From: Amaricoccus sp003258405
GTDB lineage: Bacteria > Pseudomonadota > Alphaproteobacteria > Rhodobacterales > Rhodobacteraceae
DNA length: 64,000 nucleotides
Reading direction: 5' to 3'
Assembly: GCF_043226085.1 (NCBI RefSeq)
Contig: NZ_CP171225.1
Coordinates: forward strand, 1,612,001-1,676,000
Shown here: positions 23,615 through 32,612 of the stretch, piece by piece
Layout of the letters: every line of letters begins with the position of its first letter
Numbering within the stretch: position 1 is the stretch's first letter
Translations under genes and position numbers: made by a program
Notes under the pieces: model-generated
Told to the model about the DNA's origin: nothing
Databases searched by the model: none
What the model saw: the letters and a program-made list of their open reading frames with translations, nothing else

Positions 23615-24691
23615 TCAGGCGGGAATTGCGCCTACCTTCTTCGCTCTTTCAATGAGTGCAGCATATTTCACGCCGTTCCCGGATGGAAAATGCATGCACC
23701 ACGCCGCCAAAAACTGCTTCTCTCGGTCGAGGTCCTTGGCCTTGCTGAGAAGCACGGCCACACGCATCGGATAGTGAGGTGCCGGCGTCTCGCCGATTTC
23801 GAGATAGCGCTTGAACGCGTCCGAAACCGTACTGCATTGCCATGCGAGATCCTGATCAGCCTCCTTCATGAAAGCTCGAAAGGTTTCCTCGTCCTGGCTC
23901 AGGAACTCCGGCGCTCCGGATGCCCGACCGTAGGTGGTTCCGCCGTCGAGCATCTTCGTGGTGGCGTCACGCATCGCGCGACTGTATCGCCTTTCCACCT
24001 CACTCGGATCCACTACGGGGTTGTCGGCGAACAGTCGGATCAGATCATCGACTTTCCGAGAGAGCTCGGTCGATAGCTGACTGTTCGACACAGGCGTTCT
24101 TTTTGGCGGTCGCTTCGCCTGTTTGATTTCGATCCTCGCTGCGACTTCTTCGGCGAGCCTTGCGAGCGCGGGTTTCTGTCGCTCAGCCAGAGAAATGAGG
24201 TTCGCTGAAACACCGGCGTTCCGGTATTCTGCGATCTGCCAATCCAGCTGCTTCAGATGACTCGCGATCTTGGCCTCGGGCTTTCGGAGGGCCGTGATGC
24301 CGAGATCGTTGTGCTCCGCGAGAAATCGCTGCAGCTCCTCGATCGTAAGCGAGCGTTCCTGGATGTGCGCTTCCCAGCGCTGCCGACGATCCTCAGTGGA
24401 GGATGCGGAAAGGGACTGGTGGCGAGATGGTTCGCCTCGGAAGTGGGCCAGCGCTTCTTCCTGCGCCTCTCTTTCGGTAGCGTACGCGTCAGAGAAGTGT
24501 GGGTCTTCCCGATCGCCGACGTCCGCAATGCAGTATTTCCAACCGCGATCCTGCTGAAAGACCGTTATGCGCGTCGCACCCTCGACCAACGTCCGGTTTC
24601 CGTTCTCCGAGACCGTCCACCGATTGGCAGGGCTCGGCGACTGAGCCGAACTCGATCTCTCTCGTCCGAACAACCACTTGAAAAACGCCAT
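23615..24691 (-). CDS. Unrecognised 358-aa cargo (moron-like) gene within the structural operon
   Basis: A 358-aa protein I do not recognise. The first about 20 residues start MAFFKWLFGRE; residues about 20-90 form a small mixed domain (TVSENGNRTLVEGATRITVF, then GWKYCIADVGDREDPHFSDA), followed by charged helices with coiled-coil character (VAARIEIKQAKRPPKRTP, ELSRKVDDLIRLFADN) and a C-terminal helical part (AAWCMHFPSGNG). AGGAGG lies 6 bases before the ATG at 24691 and settles the start over longer upstream options. It breaks a run of tightly packed head and tail genes, has 67-80 base gaps on both sides instead of overlaps, and is less GC-rich. This is how cargo genes acquired by a prophage look; the function is unknown. 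Confidence 0.75.
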   Translation of the reverse strand: MAFFKWLFGRERSSSAQSPSPANRWTVSENGNRTLVEGATRITVFQQDRGWKYCIADVGDREDPHFSDAYATEREAQEEALAHFRGEPSRHQSLSASSTEDRRQRWEAHIQERSLTIEELQRFLAEHNDLGITALRKPEAKIASHLKQLDWQIAEYRNAGVSANLISLAERQKPALARLAEEVAARIEIKQAKRPPKRTPVSNSQLSTELSRKVDDLIRLFADNPVVDPSEVERRYSRAMRDATTKMLDGGTTYGRASGAPEFLSQDEETFRAFMKEADQDLAWQCSTVSDAFKRYLEIGETPAPHYPMRVAVLLSKAKDLDREKQFLAAWCMHFPSGNGVKYAALIERAKKVGAIPA

Positions 24692-24758
24692 CTTCAGCCT
24701 CCTGAGCGTCATCCTCGTGCATGACTTTGCGTGAGGCAAGTGCGCAACCGCCACCTCT

Positions 24759-25400
24759 CTATTTGCCAATCCGTCCCTCTACCCAGTTCGCCACGATCAA
24801 TCCCGGCACGCTGTCCAATGCCCGGTCCGCGTCCCGCGCCAGATCCAGCCGCTTCGGCAACTTGACCTGCGGCACGAGCAGGAAGATCGGCGCGGTGACC
24901 TTGCCGCGGCCGGTCTTCGACCGCGACACCACCGCCTGGCCTTTCGTGTTGAGCCGCCCCTCGGCGACCAGCAGGCTCGGGCCCGTCCGGCGATAGACGA
25001 AGCGCAGGCGCAGGCCACGGCGGCGCTCCCATTCGCCGGGCGTGATCCTGCCCCCCCGCAGGGACTTGCCTGCGGCGGGCAGCGGGATGGCGAGCCAGAA
25101 CCCGTCTTTCGAGCGGATCAGCGGCCCCGTGTCGTGCGCGCCCACGATGACCGGCGCCTTCGACCAGACCAGCGCCGCGGCTTCCAGGCTTTCGCCCGAC
25201 CTCGGGAAGTTCTGGCTCCGGATCGAGTTGGCCAGCCGTGTGCCGAGCCCCGCGCCAGTGATCTGCAACCGCCATGCGCTCTTCAGCCCGGACCCGGCCT
25301 CGCGCATGGCGGCGGTGACGGCGCGCTCCCCGGCCGCCACCTCCGCCGCCATCATCGCGACGATGTCGGGATCGATGTCGAGTTTCAGTTTCATGGCCAT
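24759..25400 (-). CDS. DUF6441-like phage minor tail/head-tail protein
   Basis: A 213-aa basic protein: AVTAAMREAGSGLKSAWRLQ, then RLANSIRSQNFPRSGESLEA, FWLAIPLPAAGKSLRGGRIT and RRTGPSLLVAEGRLN. It matches phage proteins classed DUF6441, in the place of a HK97 gp10-like head-tail component. Start ATG 25400 overlaps the upstream stop as TGATG. Confidence 0.75.
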   Translation of the reverse strand: MAMKLKLDIDPDIVAMMAAEVAAGERAVTAAMREAGSGLKSAWRLQITGAGLGTRLANSIRSQNFPRSGESLEAAALVWSKAPVIVGAHDTGPLIRSKDGFWLAIPLPAAGKSLRGGRITPGEWERRRGLRLRFVYRRTGPSLLVAEGRLNTKGQAVVSRSKTGRGKVTAPIFLLVPQVKLPKRLDLARDADRALDSVPGLIVANWVEGRIGK

Positions 25401-25711
25401 CACGCCGGCCTCAGATCGACGGTCCAGACCAGCCGCTCGCGGTCACGGACCGGCTCGCCCTGAATGAGGAAGGCCTCGCCGTCGATCTCGATCCTGTCGC
25501 TGGGGCGCGGGTTCGCCACCTCGGCGACGCGCAGATCGATGCGGGTGGTCTCGGACCAGAGGCGCGCATCGCCGAGGTCCGATATGGCGTCAGCGCGCCG
25601 GGCGACGACGCGCACCAGCACGGGCGCGCCGCCGTCGGCGATGTAGACCGCGTTCCGGCCGACATTGGGATCGGCAAAGAGCGCGCCCACGGCGGCGGCG
25701 AAGGCGCTCAT
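25400..25711 (-). CDS. Putative head-tail joining (stopper/adaptor) protein
   Basis: A 103-aa protein: SAFAAAVGALFADPNVGRNA, VLVRVVARRADAISDLGDAR, then RPSDRIEIDGEAFLIQGEPV. The size, strand-rich form and place between the decoration and tail-completion genes suggest a head-tail connector. It overlaps both neighbours as TGATG. Confidence 0.7.
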   Translation of the reverse strand: MSAFAAAVGALFADPNVGRNAVYIADGGAPVLVRVVARRADAISDLGDARLWSETTRIDLRVAEVANPRPSDRIEIDGEAFLIQGEPVRDRERLVWTVDLRPA

Positions 25712-26046
25712 CAGAAGGTCGCGTTCAGGCGCACCCGGCCGATGGTGTCGCCCGCGCCGCTGGCCACGGCCTCGACGGCCACGCCGATGAGGGTGTTGTC
25801 GGTCGCGACCGTGGTGCAGCGCTTGTTGGTGTCGTCCCAATAAACCTTGGCGCCCACGGTCCAGGCCTGCGAGCCGACCTTGGTGATGTCGAACACGCCG
25901 ACGAGCGCGGTCTCGACGGGCTCGCCGAGGGCGGCGGTGCCTGACGCGACGCCGAAGATGGAGCCGACGAGCAGGCCATCGCCGGAGGCGACGGCATAGG
26001 GCGCGGTCAGGGTGATGGTGTTGCCGGGCTGGATGTAGTTTTTCAT
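25711..26046 (-). CDS. DUF2190 capsid decoration-like protein
   Basis: A 111-aa beta-rich protein (NYIQPGNTITLTAPYAVASG; LVGVFDITKVGSQAWTVGAK; VYWDDTNKRCTT), the DUF2190 pattern often placed just after the major capsid gene. It probably decorates the capsid surface. It follows the capsid gene by 80 bases. Confidence 0.87.
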   Translation of the reverse strand: MKNYIQPGNTITLTAPYAVASGDGLLVGSIFGVASGTAALGEPVETALVGVFDITKVGSQAWTVGAKVYWDDTNKRCTTVATDNTLIGVAVEAVASGAGDTIGRVRLNATF

Positions 26047-26126
26047 GGGGGTGATCCTCGTGGAACGACGAAGGGCGGCCCGTCAGAACCGCCCGGGTGT
26101 CAGGGTTCAGCATGTTGGGGTGCAGG

Positions 26127-28181
26127 TTACGCGCCCGGGTTCTTGTAGAGGCCGCGCCAGTCGATGGCCTTGGCGCCGAAGTCGAGGCGGCACTTGATCT
26201 CGACCCCGTCGACGTCGAAGCCGTTGCGCGTCTCGATGTAGGCGCCCTGCTGGCCCTCGAGATAGGCGTACTCGATGGTGTCGATCTGGTTCGGGCTGGC
26301 CGCCAGATACCAGGCGGTCTCGCTGGCGGCGTCGAGCCGGGGCTCGCTGATCGGCGCCAGCGTGCGGATCGACTGCGGCACCACGCTGGACGTCGCGGCG
26401 GGCACGAGGTTCTGGGCGACCAGCTGCTCGGCCTTCAGTTCCAGCGAGGCGGGTACGATCAGGAAGGCGGGCCGGACGTTCAGCACCGTCTTCTTGTCGA
26501 GGCCGGTCTGCTTGGCCATCGCCGCGCGCGCCGCACCGACGCTGCCGACATCGAGCGCCGCGCCGGTGCCCGCGAGGTTCTTGTGGGTGGTGTGGAACAG
26601 CGCGTTGCCGTCGGCCATGGCCGGGTTGGCGGTGATGATGCCCCAGACCACGTCCGACTCCAGCTGCGCGATGGAGTTGCCGTACATCGCGGGGATCCGG
26701 GTGAAGGCGTCGAGGTCGTCGTTGATCAGCGTCTGGCGGGTGATGGCGACCACCCGGCCATAGGTCTTGACCTTGTAGCTCTCCTTGCTCTCGCCCAGCG
26801 TGCCGCGCTTGAACTCGCCACTTTCGCCGACCTCGAGCAGCTGCGGCGCTTCGCCGAGTTGGACCCGGTGCATCGCCTTGAAGTCGGTCGCGAGCACCTG
26901 ACGGCAGAACAGCATGAACGTGCGGGGATAGGCCTCGTAGGCCTGCCGCAGGGTCTTGTTGGTGACCGCCGAGAGGATTTCGGGGAAGTCCGAGGTCGAG
27001 TGCAGCGCCCGCGTCGCCACCTCGTCGCGCGAGAGCCCCCGCGTGTTGACCCCGGCATTGCCGAGGCTTTCGCGGGCCAGTTCCAGCAGCGTCATGCCGC
27101 GGTACTGGCGGGCGGCGTCTTCCAGCTGGAACAGCGTCGGGCTGTAGCGGTGCAGCAGCGCGTTGGCCACCGCGTCGCGGCGGGTGATGCGCTCGTCCCG
27201 GCCGCCGAGCGGGACGGAGACATGGGGGAAGGTCCGGGTCTCGTCCGACTTTGCGGCGACCTGATCGAGGATCAGGCGGCGGGACTCGTCGACGCTGATA
27301 CCGCGCTTGACCAGATCCTCGGCGAAGCCGCGCTCGAGGTTCAGGCGGCCTGCCAGGTCGTAGATGGTGGAGACGCGGTCGCGCTCGGCCTCGCGGGCGC
27401 GGGTGGCGACCGCCTCCGTATCGGGCGCAGGGATTGCCTGCGTCTTCGGCTGGGTGCGGGTTTCCACTGCGGCGACCTTCGGGTCGGGCGCAGCCGGTTT
27501 CGGCTCGGTCATGGGGGTGTCCTCGGTTGCGACCGGCTCGGTCGGCTGGGTGGTGGCGGGGGTTGCGGCGTCGCTCGCCGGGGTTTCGGTCTTGTCCGTC
27601 ATTGGGGATGCTCCTTGCGGTGTGGGGGCGTCCCGGCGGTGGAGGACGCAGTCGTGAAGGGGATGCTGGGCGCGGAAGCCCGCGGCGGGGTCGGCGCCCA
27701 CCGCGACGGCGGAGACCTCGAAGGGCGTCCAGTCGACGGCGCGCCAGAGTTCGCGTGCGGCCTCGGGTTTCGAGACCTCGAAGCGGTGGACCTGGTAGCC
27801 GATGGAAACCGCCCGGATGTGGCCTGCCTGAATGTCGCGCCAGATCGGCTCGACATCGGCACGCTCGCTGATCCGCACCAGCGCGATGCCGCGGCCGTTC
27901 TCGATCCGGGCCGAGCCCGGCACGACCGAGCCGATCACCGCGTCGAGCGTGTCGAGCTCGTGCACCTTCAGGAAGGGCGCGCCCGCGTTCAGCCGGTCGA
28001 GCCGAACATGGGACGGGTCGAGGCTGAGCTCCTCGTCATAGGGTTCCCCGAAGAAGGTCGCGCGGCGGACGCGTGCGCCTGCCGACCAGACCACCTCGAC
28101 GGTGCGGCTGTCGGCGTCGGCCGTGTTCGGCGCAAGCTCCGCCGACCGACGCATGGCCGGCAGTTCGATCATCGTGTCCAT
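26127..28181 (-). CDS. Prohead protease-major capsid protein fusion
   Basis: A 684-aa protein. Residues about 20-170 match HK97-type prohead serine protease (VVWSAGARVRRATFFG, APFLKVHELDTLDAVIGSVV, IRAVSIGYQVHRFEV, WTPFEVSAVAVGADP). A Thr/Pro/Ala-rich linker with acidic repeats covers about 190-270. The rest (about 330-684) is an HK97-fold capsid protein (RYSPTLFQLEDAARQYRGM; FRTLGESKESYKVKTYGR-like region; IPAMYGNSIAQLESDVVWG; GLYKNPGA end). The fusion should cleave itself and its partners in prohead maturation. It starts at 28181, 4 bases after the portal stop; the longer upstream frame overlaps the portal gene. Confidence 0.92.
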   Translation of the reverse strand: MDTMIELPAMRRSAELAPNTADADSRTVEVVWSAGARVRRATFFGEPYDEELSLDPSHVRLDRLNAGAPFLKVHELDTLDAVIGSVVPGSARIENGRGIALVRISERADVEPIWRDIQAGHIRAVSIGYQVHRFEVSKPEAARELWRAVDWTPFEVSAVAVGADPAAGFRAQHPLHDCVLHRRDAPTPQGASPMTDKTETPASDAATPATTQPTEPVATEDTPMTEPKPAAPDPKVAAVETRTQPKTQAIPAPDTEAVATRAREAERDRVSTIYDLAGRLNLERGFAEDLVKRGISVDESRRLILDQVAAKSDETRTFPHVSVPLGGRDERITRRDAVANALLHRYSPTLFQLEDAARQYRGMTLLELARESLGNAGVNTRGLSRDEVATRALHSTSDFPEILSAVTNKTLRQAYEAYPRTFMLFCRQVLATDFKAMHRVQLGEAPQLLEVGESGEFKRGTLGESKESYKVKTYGRVVAITRQTLINDDLDAFTRIPAMYGNSIAQLESDVVWGIITANPAMADGNALFHTTHKNLAGTGAALDVGSVGAARAAMAKQTGLDKKTVLNVRPAFLIVPASLELKAEQLVAQNLVPAATSSVVPQSIRTLAPISEPRLDAASETAWYLAASPNQIDTIEYAYLEGQQGAYIETRNGFDVDGVEIKCRLDFGAKAIDWRGLYKNPGA

Positions 28182-28185
28182 GGGG

Positions 28186-29742
28186 TCAGTCCTGTTGGTC
28201 GGCCTGCGCCGGGTTGGTTTCCGCATCGGCGGCCGGGTCGTCGGGGTCCGGTTCGTCGGCGGCCGGATCGGTCGCCGGATCGCCGGTCTGTGCGCTGCCG
28301 GTCTTGGTGACACGCCGCGGGTCGCTGTCGAGGACCAGCCCCAGCGAGTCGAGCTTGGCGTTGGTGGCGGCGATCTCGGCCAGCACCGCATCCGGGTTGC
28401 GGCCCTGCTTCGCAATCACCTCGGCCAGCGTCATGGTGCCGGAGCGGATCGACAGCAGGTTCGCCATCGCGTCCTTCTGTGGATCGACCGCCTCGAACTT
28501 CGGCGGAGACCACTCGACCGGCACGATGGGCGACGGGATCTGGCCCGCCGCCCACGCCGCTTCCGTGAACCAGCGCCAGACCGGCGCGCAGAACATCGGG
28601 ATGAAGAGCTGCCACTGCACGGCGTCGATCTGGCGGCGGAATTCGACGAGCCCCGCCCGGATCGAGGAATAGTTCACCTGGCTGAGATCGCCGGTCAGCA
28701 GCTCGTAGGGTACCCGGAACCCGGCCGAGATCGTGTGCAGGCTGGCGCGCTTGTATTCGCCGTAGCCGCCGGTGGCCGAGGGCTGGTTGAAGCGGATGTC
28801 CTTGCCGCCGCGCGCATAGGCGATCAGCCCCGGCTCGAACTGCTCCACCCGGTTGCCATCGGCGTCGACCACGGAGGGCGCGATGCCCTGTTGCGCCTCG
28901 TCGTCGCCGAAGACGATGGCGGTGACGCAGGCCTCGGTCTTCTTGCGGACCAGTTCGGCCACCTCGTAGTCGTCGAGATCGCGCAAGGACCGGATCACCG
29001 GCGCGCCCCAGGGAACCCCGCGCGCCTGCGTGCGCTGCTTCTCGTAGACATGGGCGATCTCGGTCGCCGGGACCGGGCGGCTCTGCAGACCGTTCTGCAA
29101 AGCCCCGTAAGCGTCGCCCGGGTGCTCCGCGTGCAGCCAGTAGGCCCGGCGCTTGCCGACCGGGTCGAACTCGATCCCCTGGACGAGGCGACCCGCGCCG
29201 AGGGCGCCGGACTTCGTCGCGTCCAGGAAGTCGGCCTCCAGCACCTGCAGCTGCAGCGGGACCGGCAGACCGTCGCTGGCGCGCCGCAGCCTTCGACGGA
29301 CCAGGACCTCACCCGCCTCGACCATCTCGCGGCAGATCAGCGTCTGCAGGCCGTAGAAGTCGAGCTGACCATCGGCATCGCAGTCCGCCGTCCAGCGCTC
29401 GAACAGCGCGTCGACCTGGCGGTCCAGCGTGTCGTCGCCACTCGCGGCACGGGGCATGATGCCCGCGCCGATGATGTTGTTGACCAGCACCGCCACAGCC
29501 TTGGCCGCATGCGGGTTGTTCCGCACAAGATCGCGCATCCGGTCGCGCAAGAGCGCCCCGGCCACGCCGATCTCGGTGTCTGCCGAGGATCCCGGCGCGC
29601 GCCAGCCCTCCGTCCTCCGCCCGCGCGCGGCACCGTCATAACCGCGCGTCAAGGTCTCGAAGGCCTGACGGGCCATCACGCGGCGGGCCGCCATGCGCGG
29701 CGCCACCGTGGCGATGGCGTGATCGAACCAGGTCACGGACAT
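28186..29742 (-). CDS. Lambda-family phage portal protein
   Basis: A 518-aa protein with the lambda-type portal pattern: SVTWFDHAIATVAPRMAARR, AKAVAVLVNNIIGAGIMPR, TADCDADGQLDFYGLQTLIC, YELLTGDLSQVNYSSIRAG and a Thr/Asp/Pro-rich C-terminal tail. It forms the ring at the capsid vertex for DNA entry. The ATG at 29742 overlaps the upstream stop as TGATG; a GTG one codon upstream is also open. Confidence 0.95.
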   Translation of the reverse strand: MSVTWFDHAIATVAPRMAARRVMARQAFETLTRGYDGAARGRRTEGWRAPGSSADTEIGVAGALLRDRMRDLVRNNPHAAKAVAVLVNNIIGAGIMPRAASGDDTLDRQVDALFERWTADCDADGQLDFYGLQTLICREMVEAGEVLVRRRLRRASDGLPVPLQLQVLEADFLDATKSGALGAGRLVQGIEFDPVGKRRAYWLHAEHPGDAYGALQNGLQSRPVPATEIAHVYEKQRTQARGVPWGAPVIRSLRDLDDYEVAELVRKKTEACVTAIVFGDDEAQQGIAPSVVDADGNRVEQFEPGLIAYARGGKDIRFNQPSATGGYGEYKRASLHTISAGFRVPYELLTGDLSQVNYSSIRAGLVEFRRQIDAVQWQLFIPMFCAPVWRWFTEAAWAAGQIPSPIVPVEWSPPKFEAVDPQKDAMANLLSIRSGTMTLAEVIAKQGRNPDAVLAEIAATNAKLDSLGLVLDSDPRRVTKTGSAQTGDPATDPAADEPDPDDPAADAETNPAQADQQD

Positions 29743-29951
29743 CACCGGTCCCCGCGCGAGAAGCCAGCGAGCCCGGCCACCGGCAGCGGCCGTGTGGTCC
29801 CCGCGATGGCGCGCTCGATGGTGCGGATGCGGGCGAGCAGGTCCTCGGCCGAGCCGTAGTCGACGGATTTGCCGTCATAGCTGACCCGGGTCGTGCCGCT
29901 GGCATAGGCCCGGCGCAGCGCCGAAAGCTCGGTTTCCGTCCAGTCCGTCAT
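29742..29951 (-). CDS. gpW-like head-tail joining protein
   Basis: A 69-aa protein: DWTETELSALRRAYASGTTR, VSYDGKSVDYGSAEDLLARI. The size, pattern and place between TerL and portal match gpW of lambda-like phages, which plugs the portal. It overlaps TerL as TGATG. Confidence 0.88.
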   Translation of the reverse strand: MTDWTETELSALRRAYASGTTRVSYDGKSVDYGSAEDLLARIRTIERAIAGTTRPLPVAGLAGFSRGDR

Positions 29952-31957
29952 CAGAACCATCCTCCGCGCCGCCCGAGCCAGTCGGAGCGGCGCTTGCCCT
30001 GCGGGGCCTGTCCCGGCCGGTTGATCTGCCCGGCAGGATCGGTGTCGGTGGGGGCCGCCCCGAGCTGATCCTCAAGGTCGCGCCATTTCTCGTCAGGCCA
30101 GCGGTCCGCGCCCGCGATCCAGGCGGCGGCGCGGGCATAGACCCGGCAGTCCAGCGCCTCGTTGCGCTCGCGCAGCTTCTGCCATTCCAGCCGGGCGAAG
30201 CCGCGCTTGGTGCGCACCGTCACCAGCTGCTCGGCGACGAACTGCTTCAGCCATTCGTTCTCGACCCAGTGCGGCAGGTGCACCGACCCGGGCGGGAACG
30301 CCGCCCCGTCGGCCATCTCCTCCTCGGTCGGCCGCGCCAGTCGCAGGAAGCGGTAGGTCTCGGCCTTGAAGGTCGAGACTGCCACGGTCCAGAGCCGGGC
30401 GCCGCGCCGCAGGCGTTTCCCGCCCTCGGTCGCGTCGACGAAGGTCGGCCCCGAGACCGGGCTCGAGCGGTTGAACCCTTCGACGCCCTTGACCGGCGAT
30501 ACCTGGCCGAACCCCTGCGCCCGTGACCAGGAATAGACCGCCGGGGCCTCGTAGCCGGTGTCGATGGCGAGCCGCGCGATCCTGAGATGCGCGCCGCGTT
30601 CGTGCGGCCAGCTATTGTCCAGCAGCGCGGTCAGCTCCGACCAGGCGTCGTGCCGATCCGGCCCGCCCTCGATCACGACATGATCGACGAGCCAGCTTTC
30701 GAGACCGCGACCCCAGGCCCAGACATCGACCTCGATCCGGTCCTTCTGCACGTCGGCCCCCGCGGTCAGGAACAGCCCGCCCGCAGGCACCGTGCCGGAT
30801 GTCCAGCGCTCGCGCCGGTCGTAGAGCCGCTGCCAGTCGGGCGCTTCGCCGGTCTCGACCCATGTCTCGCCGAGGATGGTGTTACGGAACGCCTTGATTG
30901 CCTCGTCGGACCCCTGCGCCGCGTCCCATGCCCGCACGATCCGCTCCCAGCTCAGCCAGCCGATCGGCGAGTAGAGCGCCGAGAGGTGATACCCGACCGT
31001 GGTCGGATCGGCGGCCGTGGCGGTCGCCCGCCATTCGCCGCCCTCCAGCATCGCCGTCTTGTGGTGTTCCGCGATGGGCGTCTCGCAGCCCTCGCAGTGA
31101 TATTCCGCCGTCTCCGGGCGGCCTTTCTGCCAGCGCAGCCGGTCGAACTTCAGCCACTGCATCGCCCCGCAATGCGGGCACGGCACGAAGAACCGGCGCT
31201 GGTCGGACGCCTCGAACTCCCGCTCGATGCGCGACAGCCCCCGGATGGTGGGCGTCGACACGAGCAGTACCTTGCGCCGGTGTGCGAAGGTCAGCGACCG
31301 GGCCTCGGCCAGCGTGACCGGATCGCCTTCCTCGTCGGCCGAGGCCGGATAGGCGTCGACCTCGTCGAGGAAGATGTACCGCGCCGGGGTGGACCGTAGG
31401 CCCACGGCCGAGTTCGCCCCGGTCATGATCAGGATGCCGCCCGCGAACTCCTTCGACAGCATGGTGTTGCCCGCGTCGCGGGAGCGCGCGGGCTTCACCC
31501 GCTCGCGCAGCTCGGGGCTCTCGTCGATCAGCGGGTCGATCCGCTGGCGCGAGTTGCGCTTGGCGAGTTCGACCGTCGGCTGGACCGCCAGCATCGGGCC
31601 CGGCGCCTGGTGGATGGCGAACCCGATCCAGTTGTTGCCTGCCTCGGTCGCCCCGACCTGCGCGGCCTTCATGAACACGATCCGCTGGGTCGGATCGCCC
31701 GGGGACAGCCGGTCCATGATCTCGCGCATGTAGGGCGTGCGCACCGTGCGATACCGCCCGGGTTCGGCCGAGGCGCGGCCCGACAGCATCCGGTGCCGGT
31801 CCGCCCATTCCGAGACGGTCAGGTCCGGGTCGGGCCGCAGCCCGTTGCCCCAGGCGCGCAGGATTTCGCCCGCGCCGTCGAAGTCCGTCAGGCCATCGCC
31901 GCTCTCACCGGAAGTCGGGCCGGACCTCGGCGAGTTCGTCGAGGTGGGCGCGTACAT
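29951..31957 (-). CDS. Terminase large subunit, GpA family
   Basis: A 668-aa packaging motor and nuclease of the lambda GpA family. The ATPase part has a motif region FMKAAQVGATEAGNNWIG (about residues 95-112) in the place of Walker A, and RYIFLDEVDAY as Walker B (about 194-204). A zinc-ribbon-like CPHCG...CEGCE lies at about 246-278. The nuclease part has the TAGADVQKDRIEVDVWAWG and LAIDTGYEAPAV acidic motifs. It overlaps the small-subunit gene by 53 bases. Confidence 0.95.
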   Translation of the reverse strand: MYAPTSTNSPRSGPTSGESGDGLTDFDGAGEILRAWGNGLRPDPDLTVSEWADRHRMLSGRASAEPGRYRTVRTPYMREIMDRLSPGDPTQRIVFMKAAQVGATEAGNNWIGFAIHQAPGPMLAVQPTVELAKRNSRQRIDPLIDESPELRERVKPARSRDAGNTMLSKEFAGGILIMTGANSAVGLRSTPARYIFLDEVDAYPASADEEGDPVTLAEARSLTFAHRRKVLLVSTPTIRGLSRIEREFEASDQRRFFVPCPHCGAMQWLKFDRLRWQKGRPETAEYHCEGCETPIAEHHKTAMLEGGEWRATATAADPTTVGYHLSALYSPIGWLSWERIVRAWDAAQGSDEAIKAFRNTILGETWVETGEAPDWQRLYDRRERWTSGTVPAGGLFLTAGADVQKDRIEVDVWAWGRGLESWLVDHVVIEGGPDRHDAWSELTALLDNSWPHERGAHLRIARLAIDTGYEAPAVYSWSRAQGFGQVSPVKGVEGFNRSSPVSGPTFVDATEGGKRLRRGARLWTVAVSTFKAETYRFLRLARPTEEEMADGAAFPPGSVHLPHWVENEWLKQFVAEQLVTVRTKRGFARLEWQKLRERNEALDCRVYARAAAWIAGADRWPDEKWRDLEDQLGAAPTDTDPAGQINRPGQAPQGKRRSDWLGRRGGWF

Positions 31958-32501
31958 GTTTCTCCAGGACCTTCTGCATCGCGGCTGGCTCCACGGTGAT
32001 CTGCGAGCCTGTCGCGTCGCTGCACGAGGCCGACAGCTCAGCCGCCATCAGCGCCGCCGCACGCGCGGGCCAGTTCACCCATGCGTCCCGTTCCTCCCGC
32101 GCCAGCCGGAACACCAGCACCAGCGCGCGGGCCCGCTCGATCAACTCCCCCTTCAGCTTCTGGAGCCGGATGCGCCGCTCCTGTGCCTTCAGCACCTCGT
32201 TCGCCGTTTTCGCCTGCAGGAAGGTCGTGCCACCGCCGACGGCGGGGACCGACAGACCCTGTTCGCGCAGCGTGTCGCCGACGGCGGCCACCGCCGCCTC
32301 GGGGACGGGCTTCAGCTTCGGCGCGGGCGGTTTTCTCGTCTTGGACGGGTCCGTCGTCTCGGCACGCTTGGCGTCGCTGGCCGCCGCGTTGATGCTGCCG
32401 TCCGGATAGAGAACCAGCCGCTCGGCCGTCTTCGCCTTCTGGATCGCGCCCCGCGACAGACCGACATGGGCGGCGTACTGGCGCTCGCTCATGCCCTGCA
32501 T
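31905..32501 (-). CDS. Terminase small subunit, Nu1-like
   Basis: A 198-aa protein. The N-terminus has a winged helix-turn-helix (MSERQYAAHVGLSRGAIQKA), followed by an Ala/Pro-rich linker, then a helical region (KLKGELIERARALVLVFRLA) and a C-terminal TerL-binding part. It should bind the packaging site. The first gene of the leftward late operon, its start faces a divergent + strand gene. Confidence 0.87.
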   Translation of the reverse strand: MQGMSERQYAAHVGLSRGAIQKAKTAERLVLYPDGSINAAASDAKRAETTDPSKTRKPPAPKLKPVPEAAVAAVGDTLREQGLSVPAVGGGTTFLQAKTANEVLKAQERRIRLQKLKGELIERARALVLVFRLAREERDAWVNWPARAAALMAAELSASCSDATGSQITVEPAAMQKVLEKHVRAHLDELAEVRPDFR

Positions 32502-32532
32502 CGACGGCTCCGTTTATCATTCAGATTCATGT

Positions 32533-32551
32533 GCTTATCGAGTTGATAAGC
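32533..32551. promoter_or_regulatory. Inverted repeat between terS and the divergent gene
   Basis: A perfect 7-bp inverted repeat GCTTATC/GATAAGC with a 5-base spacer lies in the 111-bp region between two divergent genes. It is AT-richer than its surroundings and is a good candidate operator for late-gene control. Confidence 0.5.
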
Positions 32552-32612
32552 CTCGCGGACAGAGGGAATGTCACTCCAACGAAGCGATGCAACTCACCAA
32601 GGAGCCACCACG

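Noticed and set aside
26097..28310. A 737-aa + strand frame across the capsid gene
   Set aside because: Antisense shadow of the protease-capsid fusion, with Arg/Gly-rich nonsense sequence.
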